Below are positions 53,035-62,080 of a stretch of DNA of 64,000 nucleotides, piece by piece; positions within the stretch are counted from its first letter, which is position 1, and each line of letters starts with the position of its first letter. The notes under the pieces were generated by a model. The model did no database searches. It saw only the letters and a program-made list of their open reading frames with translations, and was not told the DNA's origin. Origin of the DNA: Pseudomonas pisciculturae. GTDB lineage: Bacteria > Pseudomonadota > Gammaproteobacteria > Pseudomonadales > Pseudomonadaceae. Position numbers and translations under genes: made by a program. The stretch covers positions 62,001 through 126,000 of the forward strand of contig NZ_JACVZE010000008.1 of the NCBI RefSeq assembly GCF_015461805.1. Direction: 5' to 3'.

Positions 53035-54429
53035 ATGACTGACTCCATCCGCAACGCTGATGTCTTGATCATCGGCGGCGGGCTAAGCGGCACCATGCTG
53101 GCGGTGCAACTGCTGCGCCAGCCGGGCCAACGCCGCATCCTGGTGATCGAGCCACGTGCCGAACTTGGTCGTGGCGAGGCCTACAGCGCGGTTGAACTGG
53201 GCCACACCCTGAACGGCAACGCCGCCCGCATGAGCGTCGACCCGGACAACGCCGACGACCTGACCCAATGGCTCACCGACTACATCGGCGCGGGTGGCTG
53301 GCCGGAGTCGGACCAACAACATGTACCCATCAGTGAACTGTTCCCGCCACGCGGCATTTTTGGCCTGTACGCGCAGCAACGCCTGGTCGAAGCCAAGGCA
53401 CTGTCGGTGTCTACGGTCGAGCATGTGCGCGGCGAAGTGGTCGACCTGCAAGTGGATGAAGACGCAACGTTGCTGACCCTCGCTGACGGCCAGCAACTGC
53501 GCGGCGCCTTTGCGGTGTTGGCCACTGGGATGTTCCCCGCGGCGCGTACGCCGCAGACTGAGTCCAGCGGTTTGAATGCGGCGGCTGTTGACCCCTGGGA
53601 TGTGAAAACCATGACCCAGCTCGACCCGCAGGCCACGGTGTTGATCATCGGTTCCGGGCTGACCATGGTGGATGCCGTGGTGTCTCTGGAACAAGCCGGC
53701 CATCGTGGCCCCATCGAAATTTTCTCGCGCCACGGCCTGCTGCCCCATGTGCGCCGCCAGCCACCGAGCTGGGTGGATTTTTTGGGTGAAGATCACCGTC
53801 TGCGCAGCCCGCTGCAATTGCTGCGGGAGGTGCGTCGTCAATGCCGCAGCGCGATAGAGCAGGGCATCGATTGGCAGTCGCCGCTGGATACCGTGCGCGC
53901 CCATATCGGCCGCTTGTGGAGCCAGGCCAGCGAGCGCGAAAAGCGCCAGTTTGTGCGGCATGTACGGCCCTGGTGGGAAAGCCATCATCACCGTTCGCCG
54001 CCGTTGAGTGCGCAGTTGGTGGCGCGGTTGCATGAAGAGGGGCGGTTGCGCATTCAGGCCGCGTCGTTCAAAGGCTTGGAACCTTCGGTTGAGGGCGTGA
54101 CCATCCGCTTGCGCCACCGGGGCGAGCAAGCGCTGACCCTGATGTCGGGTGCGGCGTTGATCAACTCCAGTGGTATCGAATACGACTGGCGCCGCGTGGC
54201 ACGGCCGTTGCCGCAGCAGTTGCTCAAGCGCGGGCTGATTCAACCTGGGCCGTTGGCGTTGGGGATTGCGGCGCATGCCAGCGGGGCGGTGATGGATGCG
54301 GCGGGGCAGGTCAGCCAGCGATTGTTTGCCATGGGGCCTCCGTTGCGGGGGTTGTGGTGGGAGAGCACGGCGGTGACCGATGTGGCGATTCAAGCCAAGG
54401 CATTGGCCTTGAAACTGACCACCTTCTAA
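53035..54429 (+). CDS. FAD/NAD(P)-binding oxidoreductase (PF13454-type)
   Basis: A 464-residue protein. The FAD-binding GGGLSGTMLAVQLLRQ motif is at about residues 14-29, GRGEAYSAVELGHTLNGNAA is typical of this family, and a second dinucleotide motif (LIIGSGLTMVDAVVSLEQAG) lies near residue 202. No signal peptide. Follows livF by 12 bp, so probably in the operon; it may process the imported substrate or supply reduced flavin. Substrate unknown. Confidence 0.87.
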   Translation: MTDSIRNADVLIIGGGLSGTMLAVQLLRQPGQRRILVIEPRAELGRGEAYSAVELGHTLNGNAARMSVDPDNADDLTQWLTDYIGAGGWPESDQQHVPISELFPPRGIFGLYAQQRLVEAKALSVSTVEHVRGEVVDLQVDEDATLLTLADGQQLRGAFAVLATGMFPAARTPQTESSGLNAAAVDPWDVKTMTQLDPQATVLIIGSGLTMVDAVVSLEQAGHRGPIEIFSRHGLLPHVRRQPPSWVDFLGEDHRLRSPLQLLREVRRQCRSAIEQGIDWQSPLDTVRAHIGRLWSQASEREKRQFVRHVRPWWESHHHRSPPLSAQLVARLHEEGRLRIQAASFKGLEPSVEGVTIRLRHRGEQALTLMSGAALINSSGIEYDWRRVARPLPQQLLKRGLIQPGPLALGIAAHASGAVMDAAGQVSQRLFAMGPPLRGLWWESTAVTDVAIQAKALALKLTTF

Positions 54430-54433
54430 ATCT

Positions 54434-54467
54434 GCAATGCAATCCAATGTGCAATGCAACTCAATGT
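54434..54467. repeat. Two tandem 17-bp repeats abutting a REP doublet
   Basis: GCAATGCAATCCAATGT and GCAATGCAACTCAATGT differ at two positions and run into the left REP arm. Confidence 0.8.
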
Positions 54468-54555
54468 GGGAGGGGGCTTGCTCCCGATAGCGGTGGGTCA
54501 GCTGAAAGTCTAGTGCTGACAGACCGCCATCGGGAGCAAGCCCCCTCCCACATTA
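54463..54555. repeat. REP doublet (REPIN)
   Basis: Inverted GTGGGAGGGGGCTTGCTCCCG units separating the FAD oxidoreductase from the convergent MacA-like gene. Confidence 0.87.
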
Positions 54556-54564
54556 GAGCCTCAT

Positions 54565-55809
54565 TCATTTCGGGACCTTCACCAGGCCGGACTTGAGCCC
54601 GAACACTTCAACGCCCTGCGGGGTTGATTGGCCGGTGGTGACTTTAACCCGCTCCACCGGCTTATCCATCGCCTCTCGATACTCCACCTCACCCGCCGAA
54701 ATCGCCTGCACCGGCACCACAATCGCCTGGTCATTGTTGTAAGTCACAATGGTCAACCGCGCACTCATGCCCAACCGTACCCGTTGCAACTGTTGCGGCG
54801 TGAGCTTGGGGATCGACAAAGTCACCACAAACTGCGCGCTGCCCTGGCTGTCGCTGGCAATCGCCAGGCCGCTTACCACACTGACCGAGCCGGTCAGGCG
54901 TTCGCCGTCGAAACCATCCCCCAGCACTTCGACTGCCTGACCCTGGCGCAGTTGGTTGATGTCCAGCTCCGACACCTTGGCGGTGATTTTCAGCCGTTCG
55001 ATATTGGCCAGGCCAAACAACACCTGGCCTTGGCTGACCTTGCTACCGGCTTGTACCGGGGCGTTAGTGTTGCCGCCGCCTTGGGGGCCGCTATTGCCAG
55101 GGGCGGGCACCACGATGCCGGAGAACGGCGCCTTCACCTCTTTGCCCTCAAGCAACTTGAGCAGCGCGTCGTACTTGACCGTGGCGTTGGTCAGTTCCAT
55201 ATCGGCGATCTGGCGGTATTCGCCCTTGCCCTGGTCGAGGGCCTGTTGCAGTTCGCTGCGGGCTGAGGCGAGGTCGAATTGTTGTTGCTGGGTTTGCTGC
55301 TTGAGGTCGTCCAGCTCGTTGCGCGGGATGATGCCGCGCTGGAACAGGTTTTCGCTTTCGGTGAGTTTGCGCTGGTTATTGCCGGCGGACATTTCGGCGG
55401 TGCGCAGGCTGCGTCGGGCGCGGGCGACGGCGGGGCTGCTGTCCCAATCTTGCATCTCTTGCACGGCGCGGCGCGCCTTGAGCTGGGTGGAGAGCGCGTC
55501 GCGCAGTTGCACTTCGAGGGTGGAGGGGTCCATGCGCAACAGCACCTGGCCGGCTTCGACTCGCTGGCCTTGTTCCACCAGGTTGGCTTGCACATTGCCG
55601 TCGAACGGCGCCGTGAGGGTGAGGGTGGTGTCGGGTTCGATCTTGCCCACCAGGCCGATCTGGTGCACCAGCGGGTCGGGTTTGACCGCCAGCCACTTCT
55701 CGGCAGGGTTGGACGGTTCATTCGCCGGGCTGCGCAGGCCGAGCAGCCCGGCAGTAGCGAGCAAGGCGATCACGGCAGCGCCGAGCAGGCGTTTTTGATT
55801 AGTAGTCAT
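54565..55809 (-). CDS. MacA-like efflux adaptor (HlyD family)
   Basis: A 414-residue adaptor: N-terminal membrane anchor (LLGAAVIALLATAGLLGL), lipoyl halves (TLTAPFDGNVQANLVEQGQR), coiled-coil hairpin from about residue 110 to 215, and a beta-barrel ending near VPVQAISAGEVEYREAM. Last gene of a four-gene operon; overlaps the TolC-like gene by 11 bp. Confidence 0.9.
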   Translation of the reverse strand: MTTNQKRLLGAAVIALLATAGLLGLRSPANEPSNPAEKWLAVKPDPLVHQIGLVGKIEPDTTLTLTAPFDGNVQANLVEQGQRVEAGQVLLRMDPSTLEVQLRDALSTQLKARRAVQEMQDWDSSPAVARARRSLRTAEMSAGNNQRKLTESENLFQRGIIPRNELDDLKQQTQQQQFDLASARSELQQALDQGKGEYRQIADMELTNATVKYDALLKLLEGKEVKAPFSGIVVPAPGNSGPQGGGNTNAPVQAGSKVSQGQVLFGLANIERLKITAKVSELDINQLRQGQAVEVLGDGFDGERLTGSVSVVSGLAIASDSQGSAQFVVTLSIPKLTPQQLQRVRLGMSARLTIVTYNNDQAIVVPVQAISAGEVEYREAMDKPVERVKVTTGQSTPQGVEVFGLKSGLVKVPK

Positions 55810-57277
55810 TGAGGGCGATTTCCCAACTTTCCAGCGTCATGCCCAGGGTCAAGTCGAGCTGGGTCTGGGCGTTCAGGTAAGCGATCAGCGCATTGAGTTG
55901 CGCGTTCTCGGCGTTGCGCAAATCGGTTTCGAAACTCAGCACCTGGAAGTTGGTGGAGCGCCCGGCGCTGAGTTTTTCCCGCTCGATCTCGATCTTGCGC
56001 CGCGACAGTTCCACGGCACGTTGGGAGATTTCGTATTGGCGCCAGCGGGTGCCGAGGTCGCGCACCACGTCGTTGACGCTGCGCTCCAGCTCTTGGCGGG
56101 CGTCGGTAATGCGGATCTCCTGGTCCTCCACATTGACCCGCGCACGCACTTCGGCCTGGCGCGTGCTGATGTCGCCAATGGGGATTTGCACCTGCACGCC
56201 GGCATAGCTGTCCCAGGTGCGGTTGTTGCTGCTGCCGGCATCGCTGTTGTAGGCATCGCGCACCTGATTTGCGCCGGCCACCAGGTCTACTTGCCAGCGG
56301 CCCGAGTCTTTTGCGATTACCAGGTTGAGGTCGGCCTGCTGGCTACCGAGCAGGGCAGCGAGGTATTCAGGTTGCTGGTTTTGCGCCAGGTTAAAGGCCT
56401 GGCGCTTGTCGATCTGCAGGGGCTTGGCCTCCAGGGCTTCGCTGGCTCGGATCGGCGTAGACAGGTCCAGGGCCAGCAGGCGCAGCAGGGCCAGGCGGCT
56501 GGTGTCGAGTTGGTTTTGGGCCTCTTCAACGCCCAGTTGTTGGGTGGCGATATCGGCTTCGGTCTGCACGATTTCGAACTCGGCCATGCGCCCGGCGTTG
56601 ATCAGCGCCTTGTTGATTTCCAGCAGGGTGCCGGAGCGTTTGAGGGCGTCCTGCACGATGGTCAGTTGCTCTTGAGCGCGCAGCAGTTCGCGGTAGGTGG
56701 CGATGATCTGGCTGATGGTTTGCGCCACGGTGGCCTTGAGGTTCAGGCGGTTGGCCTGCTCCGACAGGCGTGACAGGCGCAGCGGCGCGGTGGTGGCGTC
56801 CCAGCCGGCACCGCGCATCAGTGGCTGGATGATCGCCAGGTCGAGGCCGTCGCTGCGGTAGCGGCCGGCGCGGTCGGCGTTGTTCAGTTGCTGGGTCCAG
56901 GCCATGCTCAGGCGGGTGCCGTATTCGCCGAGCAGGCTGGTGGACGGGGCCACGTTGGCATTGCGCGCGTTGTCGGCGGTGCCACGGGTGCCCCGGTAGT
57001 AGCTGTTGAGGGTCAGCTTGGGGTTGAAGGTGTCTTCGGCCACGCGCAAGTCGAACTTCTGCGCCACCCGTTGCAGGTAGGCGCTGCGGATCGCCGGGTT
57101 GTTGCGCAGGCCCAGGTACACCGCATCCCCCAGGGTCAGGGTGGTGACCTGGGCATTGAGCGACACGCCACGGTCATAGCCGCTGCGGGTGGTGCTCGGG
57201 GCTGATGGGTTGATGACCACCTTTGAGGCCATGACGGGCAGGCAAACCAGGGTCAGCAGCGCGAGCCATTTATTCAT
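55799..57277 (-). CDS. TolC-family outer-membrane efflux protein
   Basis: A 492-residue protein with signal peptide (LALLTLVCLPVMA) and two TolC repeats (LGDAVYLGLRNNPAIRSAYL in the first; RRKIEIEREKLSAGRSTNFQ in the second). A dedicated outer duct for the adjacent MacAB-like exporter. Overlaps both neighbours. Confidence 0.9.
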   Translation of the reverse strand: MNKWLALLTLVCLPVMASKVVINPSAPSTTRSGYDRGVSLNAQVTTLTLGDAVYLGLRNNPAIRSAYLQRVAQKFDLRVAEDTFNPKLTLNSYYRGTRGTADNARNANVAPSTSLLGEYGTRLSMAWTQQLNNADRAGRYRSDGLDLAIIQPLMRGAGWDATTAPLRLSRLSEQANRLNLKATVAQTISQIIATYRELLRAQEQLTIVQDALKRSGTLLEINKALINAGRMAEFEIVQTEADIATQQLGVEEAQNQLDTSRLALLRLLALDLSTPIRASEALEAKPLQIDKRQAFNLAQNQQPEYLAALLGSQQADLNLVIAKDSGRWQVDLVAGANQVRDAYNSDAGSSNNRTWDSYAGVQVQIPIGDISTRQAEVRARVNVEDQEIRITDARQELERSVNDVVRDLGTRWRQYEISQRAVELSRRKIEIEREKLSAGRSTNFQVLSFETDLRNAENAQLNALIAYLNAQTQLDLTLGMTLESWEIALNDY

Positions 57278-58469
57278 CGCGCAGGGCCTCCACCGGTTGC
57301 AGGCGTGAGGCTGAGACCGCCGGGTAAATGCCGAAGAACAACCCCACCAGCAACGTGCTGCCCACCCCCAGCGGCAGCGCGGCCACGGCCAGTGAAAATT
57401 CCCAGCCCGACAGCCAGGCGTAAAGCCATGCGGCGGTCATCCCCAACACCGCACCGCACAGCGCGCCGACGGCGGTGAGGGTGACGGCTTCGAGCAGGAA
57501 CAGGTTGCGGATATCCCGCTGGCGTGCGCCGAGAGCCATGCGAATGCCGATCTCGCGGCGGCGCTCCGCGACATTCATCAGCATCACGTTCATCACACCG
57601 ACACCGCCGCCCACCAGGGAAATCGCCCCCAGCGCCAACAGCAGATAGGCGAAGGTGCGGCTTTGCCGGGTCATGCCGTCGATCATTTGCTGAGGCACCT
57701 GGATATCCACCGTATGCTCGGTCAGTTGGCGTTGCAACGCCGCGGCGGCGTCCCTGGCCACGCGCTCCATGTCCAGACCGGGCGCGGCGCGAATGACGAT
57801 ATTGCTGATCTGCGGGTTGGCGTAGATGCGGCGCATGCCTTCGGCGGGGATAAACAGCGATTCGCCCCCCTGGATGGGCATCAACAACGCGCGAGGCTGG
57901 GCGTGCAGAATGCCGATGATCAGGAACAGGTAGTCGTTGATGCGCACGCGATCGCCCGGTTTCAGCGGGTCGCCAGGGACGCTCAGCGCCTGGGCGACCT
58001 CGGCCCCAATCACGGCGTAGGTTTCATTGGCGTCGAAGGCGGACAGGAAGCGGCCTTCGCGCAGGTTCAGGCGCATCGCCTGCTGGATGCCCGGGGTGCT
58101 GCCGACAAAATTGGCGTTGGTGGTGCGCCCGTGGAACACCACAGGCCCGCTGAACAGGCTGAGGGCACCAATGTGGATGATGCCGGGCACGGCCTGGCGT
58201 ACGGCATCGAGGTCCAGGTGGGTGCGCATCTGTAGGGTGCTGGTGCCTTTGGATGGGAACTGCGCGACCAGGGTGTCGGTGCCCATGTCCTTGAAAATCA
58301 TCGCCGCATCCACCGCCGCGTTGTGGCCGATATTGATCAGCGCCACCACCGACGAGCTGCCGATCACAATGCCCAGCAGGGCCAGGATCGAGCGTTTACC
58401 CAGGGTGCGCAGGCTGACGAAGGCTTCATGCAGCAGCTGGCTGAAGCTTTGCTCGACCCGCGGGCTCAT
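57270..58469 (-). CDS. MacB-like ABC transporter permease
   Basis: A 399-residue permease with four membrane helices and a large periplasmic MacB domain (TVDIQVPQQMIDGMTRQSR before helix 2; AERRREIGIRMALGARQRDI in the cytoplasmic loop). Canonical MacB is one chain with the ATPase; here they are split. Overlaps the ATPase gene by 4 bp. Confidence 0.91.
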   Translation of the reverse strand: MSPRVEQSFSQLLHEAFVSLRTLGKRSILALLGIVIGSSSVVALINIGHNAAVDAAMIFKDMGTDTLVAQFPSKGTSTLQMRTHLDLDAVRQAVPGIIHIGALSLFSGPVVFHGRTTNANFVGSTPGIQQAMRLNLREGRFLSAFDANETYAVIGAEVAQALSVPGDPLKPGDRVRINDYLFLIIGILHAQPRALLMPIQGGESLFIPAEGMRRIYANPQISNIVIRAAPGLDMERVARDAAAALQRQLTEHTVDIQVPQQMIDGMTRQSRTFAYLLLALGAISLVGGGVGVMNVMLMNVAERRREIGIRMALGARQRDIRNLFLLEAVTLTAVGALCGAVLGMTAAWLYAWLSGWEFSLAVAALPLGVGSTLLVGLFFGIYPAVSASRLQPVEALRDE

Positions 58470-59173
58470 GGGCGGGCAATCTCTTGCACCACGCCATTGC
58501 GCACCAAAATCTTGCGCTCCAGGCGTTCGGCGATGTGCGGGTCGTGGGTGACGATGATCAGCGTCACCTGCTGCTCGCGGTTCAGGGCCAGGAGCAGGTC
58601 CATGATGTCCTGGGCGGTGCTGCTGTCGAGGTTGCCGGTGGGTTCGTCGGCGAGGATCACCGAGGGGTTGCCCACGAGTGCACGGGCGATGGCCACTCGT
58701 TGGCGCTGGCCGCCGGAGAGGTCGGCGGGGCGATGGTGGGCGCGGTCGGCCAGGCCAACCTGGTCGAGCATGCGCAGGGCTTGCTCCACCGATTCATGGC
58801 GCGAGATGCCGCGATAACTCAGGGGCAGGGCGACGTTGTCAAGGGCGCTGAGGCGCGCCAGCAGGTTGAAACTCTGGAACACAAAGCCGATTTGTTGGTT
58901 GCGGATCGCCGCCAGCTCATCCGGGGTGGCGTTGAAGATATCGTGGCCAGCAAAGTGGTACTGGCCGCCGTTGGGCAAATCCAGCAGGCCGAGGATATTG
59001 AGCAGGGTACTTTTGCCGGAGCCGGAAGCGCCGAGGATGCCGCAACTGTCGCCACTGGCGATGTGCAGGCAGACGTCGTTAAGAATGGATAGATGCTGCC
59101 CGGCCAGCTGATAATGCTTGCCGATGCCTTGCAGGGAGATCAAGCCTGGGTGCGCGGGGGTATCTGTCGTCAT
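58466..59173 (-). CDS. MacB-like ABC transporter ATPase
   Basis: A 235-residue ATPase with Walker A GASGSGKST, Q-loop FVFQSFNLL, signature LSGGQRQRVAIARAL, Walker B VILADEPTGNLDS and H-loop THD. First gene of the operon ATPase-permease-TolC-adaptor, divergent from the TetR regulator. Its likely cargo is a small peptide, lipopeptide or siderophore, as for PvdRT/MacAB-type pumps. Confidence 0.93.
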   Translation of the reverse strand: MTTDTPAHPGLISLQGIGKHYQLAGQHLSILNDVCLHIASGDSCGILGASGSGKSTLLNILGLLDLPNGGQYHFAGHDIFNATPDELAAIRNQQIGFVFQSFNLLARLSALDNVALPLSYRGISRHESVEQALRMLDQVGLADRAHHRPADLSGGQRQRVAIARALVGNPSVILADEPTGNLDSSTAQDIMDLLLALNREQQVTLIIVTHDPHIAERLERKILVRNGVVQEIARP

Positions 59174-59530
59174 GACTACGCCTTCAGTCTCGACGGTTCT
59201 CGCTCGCCCCTGTAAATCTTTGTAACAAGTTCGGGGGCTGCCTGGAACGCGTCACGGACTGGTTTTATTTCTTGTTTTTAAAATATTGTTTGAATAGTAA
59301 CCGCGTTCCCCATGCTTCGCCAGCCATGGATATAGAGCGGTTTTACGCTCTGAAACGATTCACCTAGGGGGTGTTCCGAGTGTGCTGGACCCCGTTCGAC
59401 TACCGGCAGAAAGCCCGCTGGCCAAGGCTTTGGATAATATGGCGGAGTGTCACTACTTGCTTTCGATCGGCCGCCCCGGTATAAAAAATCAAATTATTTT
59501 TTAAAACAATATTTCCGCCGTGGAACTCTT
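59174..59530. promoter_or_regulatory. Divergent control region between the exporter and TetR genes
   Basis: 357 bp, with AT-rich stretches at 59264-59291 and 59481-59514, unlike the GC-rich genes around it. AAAATATTGTTT (59280-59291) and its reverse complement AAAACAATATTT (59503-59514) form a 12-bp perfect inverted repeat 211 bp apart. These could be paired operators for the TetR/PsrA-like protein or promoter elements. Confidence 0.5.
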
Positions 59531-60289
59531 ATGGTCGCGAAGAAACTCAGCGCTCCAAACGTTACCAAAACTCGATTGCTGGATGCGACTGAGGCCCTGT
59601 TCATTAAGTACGGATACGATGCGGTTTTGTTACGCCAGATTACCGAGCGTGCCCAGGTCAACCTGGCCGCCGTGAACTATCACTTCGGGGACAAGGACGC
59701 CCTGATGAAAACCCTGCTGATGCAACGCCTGGAACCGCTCAACGAGCAACGCCTGGAGCTGCTGGCACGTTGCGAGGCCGAAGCCGACGGCCCGCTGGAC
59801 TGCGACACCCTACTCGGCGTGTTGTTCGCCCCGGCCATGGGCCTTGAGCGCAGCGACCCGGCCGGTGCCAATGGGGAAGGGCGTTCGTTCATTCGCTTCC
59901 TGGGCCGGGTGTACAGCGACACGTCGCCGTTTATTCAGGAATACCTCAAGGTGCATTACCAACCGGTGTTCCAGCGCTTCTTCGAAGCCTTCGCCCTGGC
60001 CCTGCCAGACCTGCCGCGCAATGAACTGGGGGTGCGCCTGCAATTTGCCCTCAAGGCGATCTCCGGCGTGATGGCCGGTACTGAGTTGCGCCTGCTGATG
60101 AACTCCATGAGCCTGGGCCGCCCGGCCACGGACGCTGAGGTGATGGCCAAGTTGATCACGTTGGTGTCGGCGGCGATCCGCGTGCCGCAGCAAAGCCCTG
60201 AAGCCGAAAATGCATTGGCCAAGGTGCTCGATACCCAGCGCGCCATTCGTGAGCAAACGGTCGCGCCCGTCGTCAAGGCCGCACGTTAG
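59531..60289 (+). CDS. TetR-family regulator (PsrA-like)
   Basis: A 252-residue TetR protein with an N-terminal HTH (TRLLDATEALFIKYGYDAVLLRQ; VNLAAVNYHFGDKDALM), closely resembling PsrA in this part, and a helical ligand domain. Divergent from the MacAB-like operon and likely its repressor, or a fatty-acid-responsive regulator. ATG 59531 chosen; a longer frame from 59447 extends into the AT-rich control region. The stop is followed within 2 bp by the flanking repeat of the MITE-like element. Confidence 0.9.
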   Translation: MVAKKLSAPNVTKTRLLDATEALFIKYGYDAVLLRQITERAQVNLAAVNYHFGDKDALMKTLLMQRLEPLNEQRLELLARCEAEADGPLDCDTLLGVLFAPAMGLERSDPAGANGEGRSFIRFLGRVYSDTSPFIQEYLKVHYQPVFQRFFEAFALALPDLPRNELGVRLQFALKAISGVMAGTELRLLMNSMSLGRPATDAEVMAKLITLVSAAIRVPQQSPEAENALAKVLDTQRAIREQTVAPVVKAAR

Positions 60290-60339
60290 CCAGATTTCAG
60301 TATAGGTATCTACACAACTACTGCCCCCAGCATCCACAA

Positions 60340-60372
60340 GCTATGGCTATGGCTATGGCTATGGCTATGGCT
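60340..60372. repeat. Hexanucleotide microsatellite GCTATG, 5.5 copies
   Basis: 33 bp of perfect GCTATG repeat, followed by degenerate GGCTTTTGA-type units; homologous in position to the GCTCTG repeat at 34574. Confidence 0.93.
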
Positions 60373-60385
60373 TTTGACTTGGCTT

Positions 60386-60592
60386 TTGATCTTGATCTTA
60401 GGCGCCCCGTTAAACCACGCTGGCCGAACGCAGGCTTGAATCCGTGGGCCGGCATGCCGGCTCTTTTCCAAAGTGACTCGCCGTAAGGGCGAAACCAATA
60501 TCAGCCCTCACCAAAATAACGGATATGTACCCCGCCCAAACCCCTCCAGCGCCCAACACACAGCCATCGCAGGCAAGCCAGCTCCCACATTA
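60386..60592. repeat. Dispersed intergenic repeat, copy B
   Basis: Shares the GATCTTAGGCGCCCCGTTAAA, CGCCGTAAGGGCG and GGATATGTACCCCGCCCAAA blocks with 34642-34979 and ends in the same REP half. Lies inside the MITE-like element. Confidence 0.8.
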
Positions 60593-60716
60593 GAGCGGTG
60601 TACATCCCACAAAACTCGGCCACATGATAGGCCGCCTTCGCGACCAAGCCCGCTCCCACACTCGAACCGGTTTACACCCGGCGAGGCCGTCACGGGAGCA
60701 AGCTCCCTCGCCACAG
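60565..60716. repeat. Three successive REP halves of different types
   Basis: 60565-60592 (GCAGGCAAGCCAGCTCCCAC), 60637-60661 (GCGACCAAGCCCGCTCCCAC) and 60689-60716 (GGGAGCAAGCTCCCTCGCCAC), all in the same sense, none with an inverted partner. Confidence 0.8.
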
Positions 60717-60771
60717 GTCCAGCAGCAATGCTCAAAGTTGTGTAGATACCTATGCAGATCTCAGGCAAAAA

Positions 60772-60807
60772 AAACCCAAAAAAAAGCCCGCTGGGGCGGC
60801 GGGCTTG
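60772..60807 (-). terminator. Terminator downstream of the FUSC gene
   Basis: GC-rich stem AAGCCCGC / GCGGGCTT (about 60785-60807) with a run of T residues on the minus strand. It would end transcription from the FUSC gene, whose stop is 138 bp away; in the interval I see nothing else. Confidence 0.75.
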
Positions 60808-60944
60808 ATGTGCAACATGTGTAACGGATGAGGCTTCACACTACGTTCCGGGATGTGAATAAAACGTGAAAACTTTGTAAGCTAAAATGTGAAAAGCCTG
60901 GGTTTTGTATAAGTTTCTGAAAACTTCCTGCTTCGCCCACTTTT

Positions 60945-62006
60945 TCAGATTTTCCAGTGTCCGGCAGTCTTCGCCAGCCGCTGGCGCATCCCGTCCACAT
61001 TCTGCGCCAGTTGCAGTGTCAACAACCGATAGCCATCCAGCGCACTGTAAACCGGCGCGTCCAGTGCTGGCTCAACACCGCTGGCAGGGCTGACCCGCTC
61101 TAACCGCTCGGTCACTCCCGACTTCAACGCCCGCGCCATTCCCACCAGTTGCACCCGAATCTGCCGGTGCTCGGCCTTTAACATTGCCTGCATCCGCGCC
61201 ATGGCCTGTTCGTCCCGTGGGTCGGGGCGAGTATTGCCGAGAATCTCCAGGGTGCTGATGCACAGGCGCAGGTGGCGTTGAATCGCATCCAATTCCGTCA
61301 TTGAGATACGCACTTCCTTGGACACCGACGGCATCAGCGAACGCAGTTGCACCATCGCCCCATTCAGGCGGTTGAGCAGTTTGAAGTGTTCATCATCGGT
61401 GACCGAGCGACCGCTGATGATGCGGCTATAAATTTCGGCACAGTCGCGTAACGCACTGGCCAGGTTGTAGCGCCACGAATACACCGCATACAGCGGCAGG
61501 GCGAACGAGAACGCCAGGGCCAGCACGATGCCGATCAGGATGTCGACGGTACGCCATAGGCCATCCGACACGGGGTTGTCGCCGTGGCCGGCGACGATAA
61601 ACACCGTGATCGCCGAGAGCAGCGCGATGTACCCGCCCTTGCCGATGGCGTGATAGGAAAAGAACCCGCATACCACCGACATCAGCAGGTAGGTCAGCAA
61701 CGGCTGGCCCAGCCAGGCCTGTTGCAGCACCAGGGCCAGACCGACACTGGCGCCGATCAGGGTGCCATAGGCGCGCTCTACCGCTTTTTTGCCGATATTG
61801 CCGTGGTGCTGCAACCCGCCGATCACGATCAGCATGGTCACCGAAGCCCATTCACCATGGGGCAGGTTGATGCCGGTGGTCAAAAGGATCGTTGCCAGCA
61901 GGCCGATGGATACGCGCACGGCATGTATCAGTTTGGCGTGGCGATAGCGGCGGTACGGGTCGAGCAGGGGGCGCAGCAGGCGCCGGGCAAAGAGGGGCAG
62001 GTTCAT
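60945..62006 (-). CDS. FUSC-family inner-membrane transporter
   Basis: A 353-residue protein with about six helices in the N-terminal half (LIHAVRVSIGLLATILLTTG; GEWASVTMLIVIGGLQHHGN; KAVERAYGTLIGASVG) and a cytoplasmic helical C-terminal part. One repeat of the FUSC/aromatic-acid-exporter family (YccS/AaeB-like are twice as long). Substrate unknown. Confidence 0.88.
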   Translation of the reverse strand: MNLPLFARRLLRPLLDPYRRYRHAKLIHAVRVSIGLLATILLTTGINLPHGEWASVTMLIVIGGLQHHGNIGKKAVERAYGTLIGASVGLALVLQQAWLGQPLLTYLLMSVVCGFFSYHAIGKGGYIALLSAITVFIVAGHGDNPVSDGLWRTVDILIGIVLALAFSFALPLYAVYSWRYNLASALRDCAEIYSRIISGRSVTDDEHFKLLNRLNGAMVQLRSLMPSVSKEVRISMTELDAIQRHLRLCISTLEILGNTRPDPRDEQAMARMQAMLKAEHRQIRVQLVGMARALKSGVTERLERVSPASGVEPALDAPVYSALDGYRLLTLQLAQNVDGMRQRLAKTAGHWKI

Positions 62007-62080
62007 CGGTACTAAAATGGCCTCGATAGTCGGTTTGTGCGGGGTCTGAATGTGGGAGCAGACTTTTGATCACCGATAAC

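Larger units (their letters stand above)
60291..60764. mobile_element. MITE-like element with 18-bp terminal inverted repeats
   Basis: ATAGGTATCTACACAACT at 60302-60319 is repeated in perfect inverted form at 60736-60753, bounding 452 bp. Just outside lie CAGATTTCAG (60291-60300) and CAGATCTCAG (60755-60764), a 10-bp direct repeat with one mismatch that resembles a target-site duplication. The interior holds a GCTATG repeat, the second copy of a dispersed repeat, and three REP halves. No transposase gene. Confidence 0.75.

Noticed and set aside
60310..60498. Small minus-strand Ser-His repeat protein
   Set aside because: Translation of the GCTATG microsatellite inside the MITE-like element.
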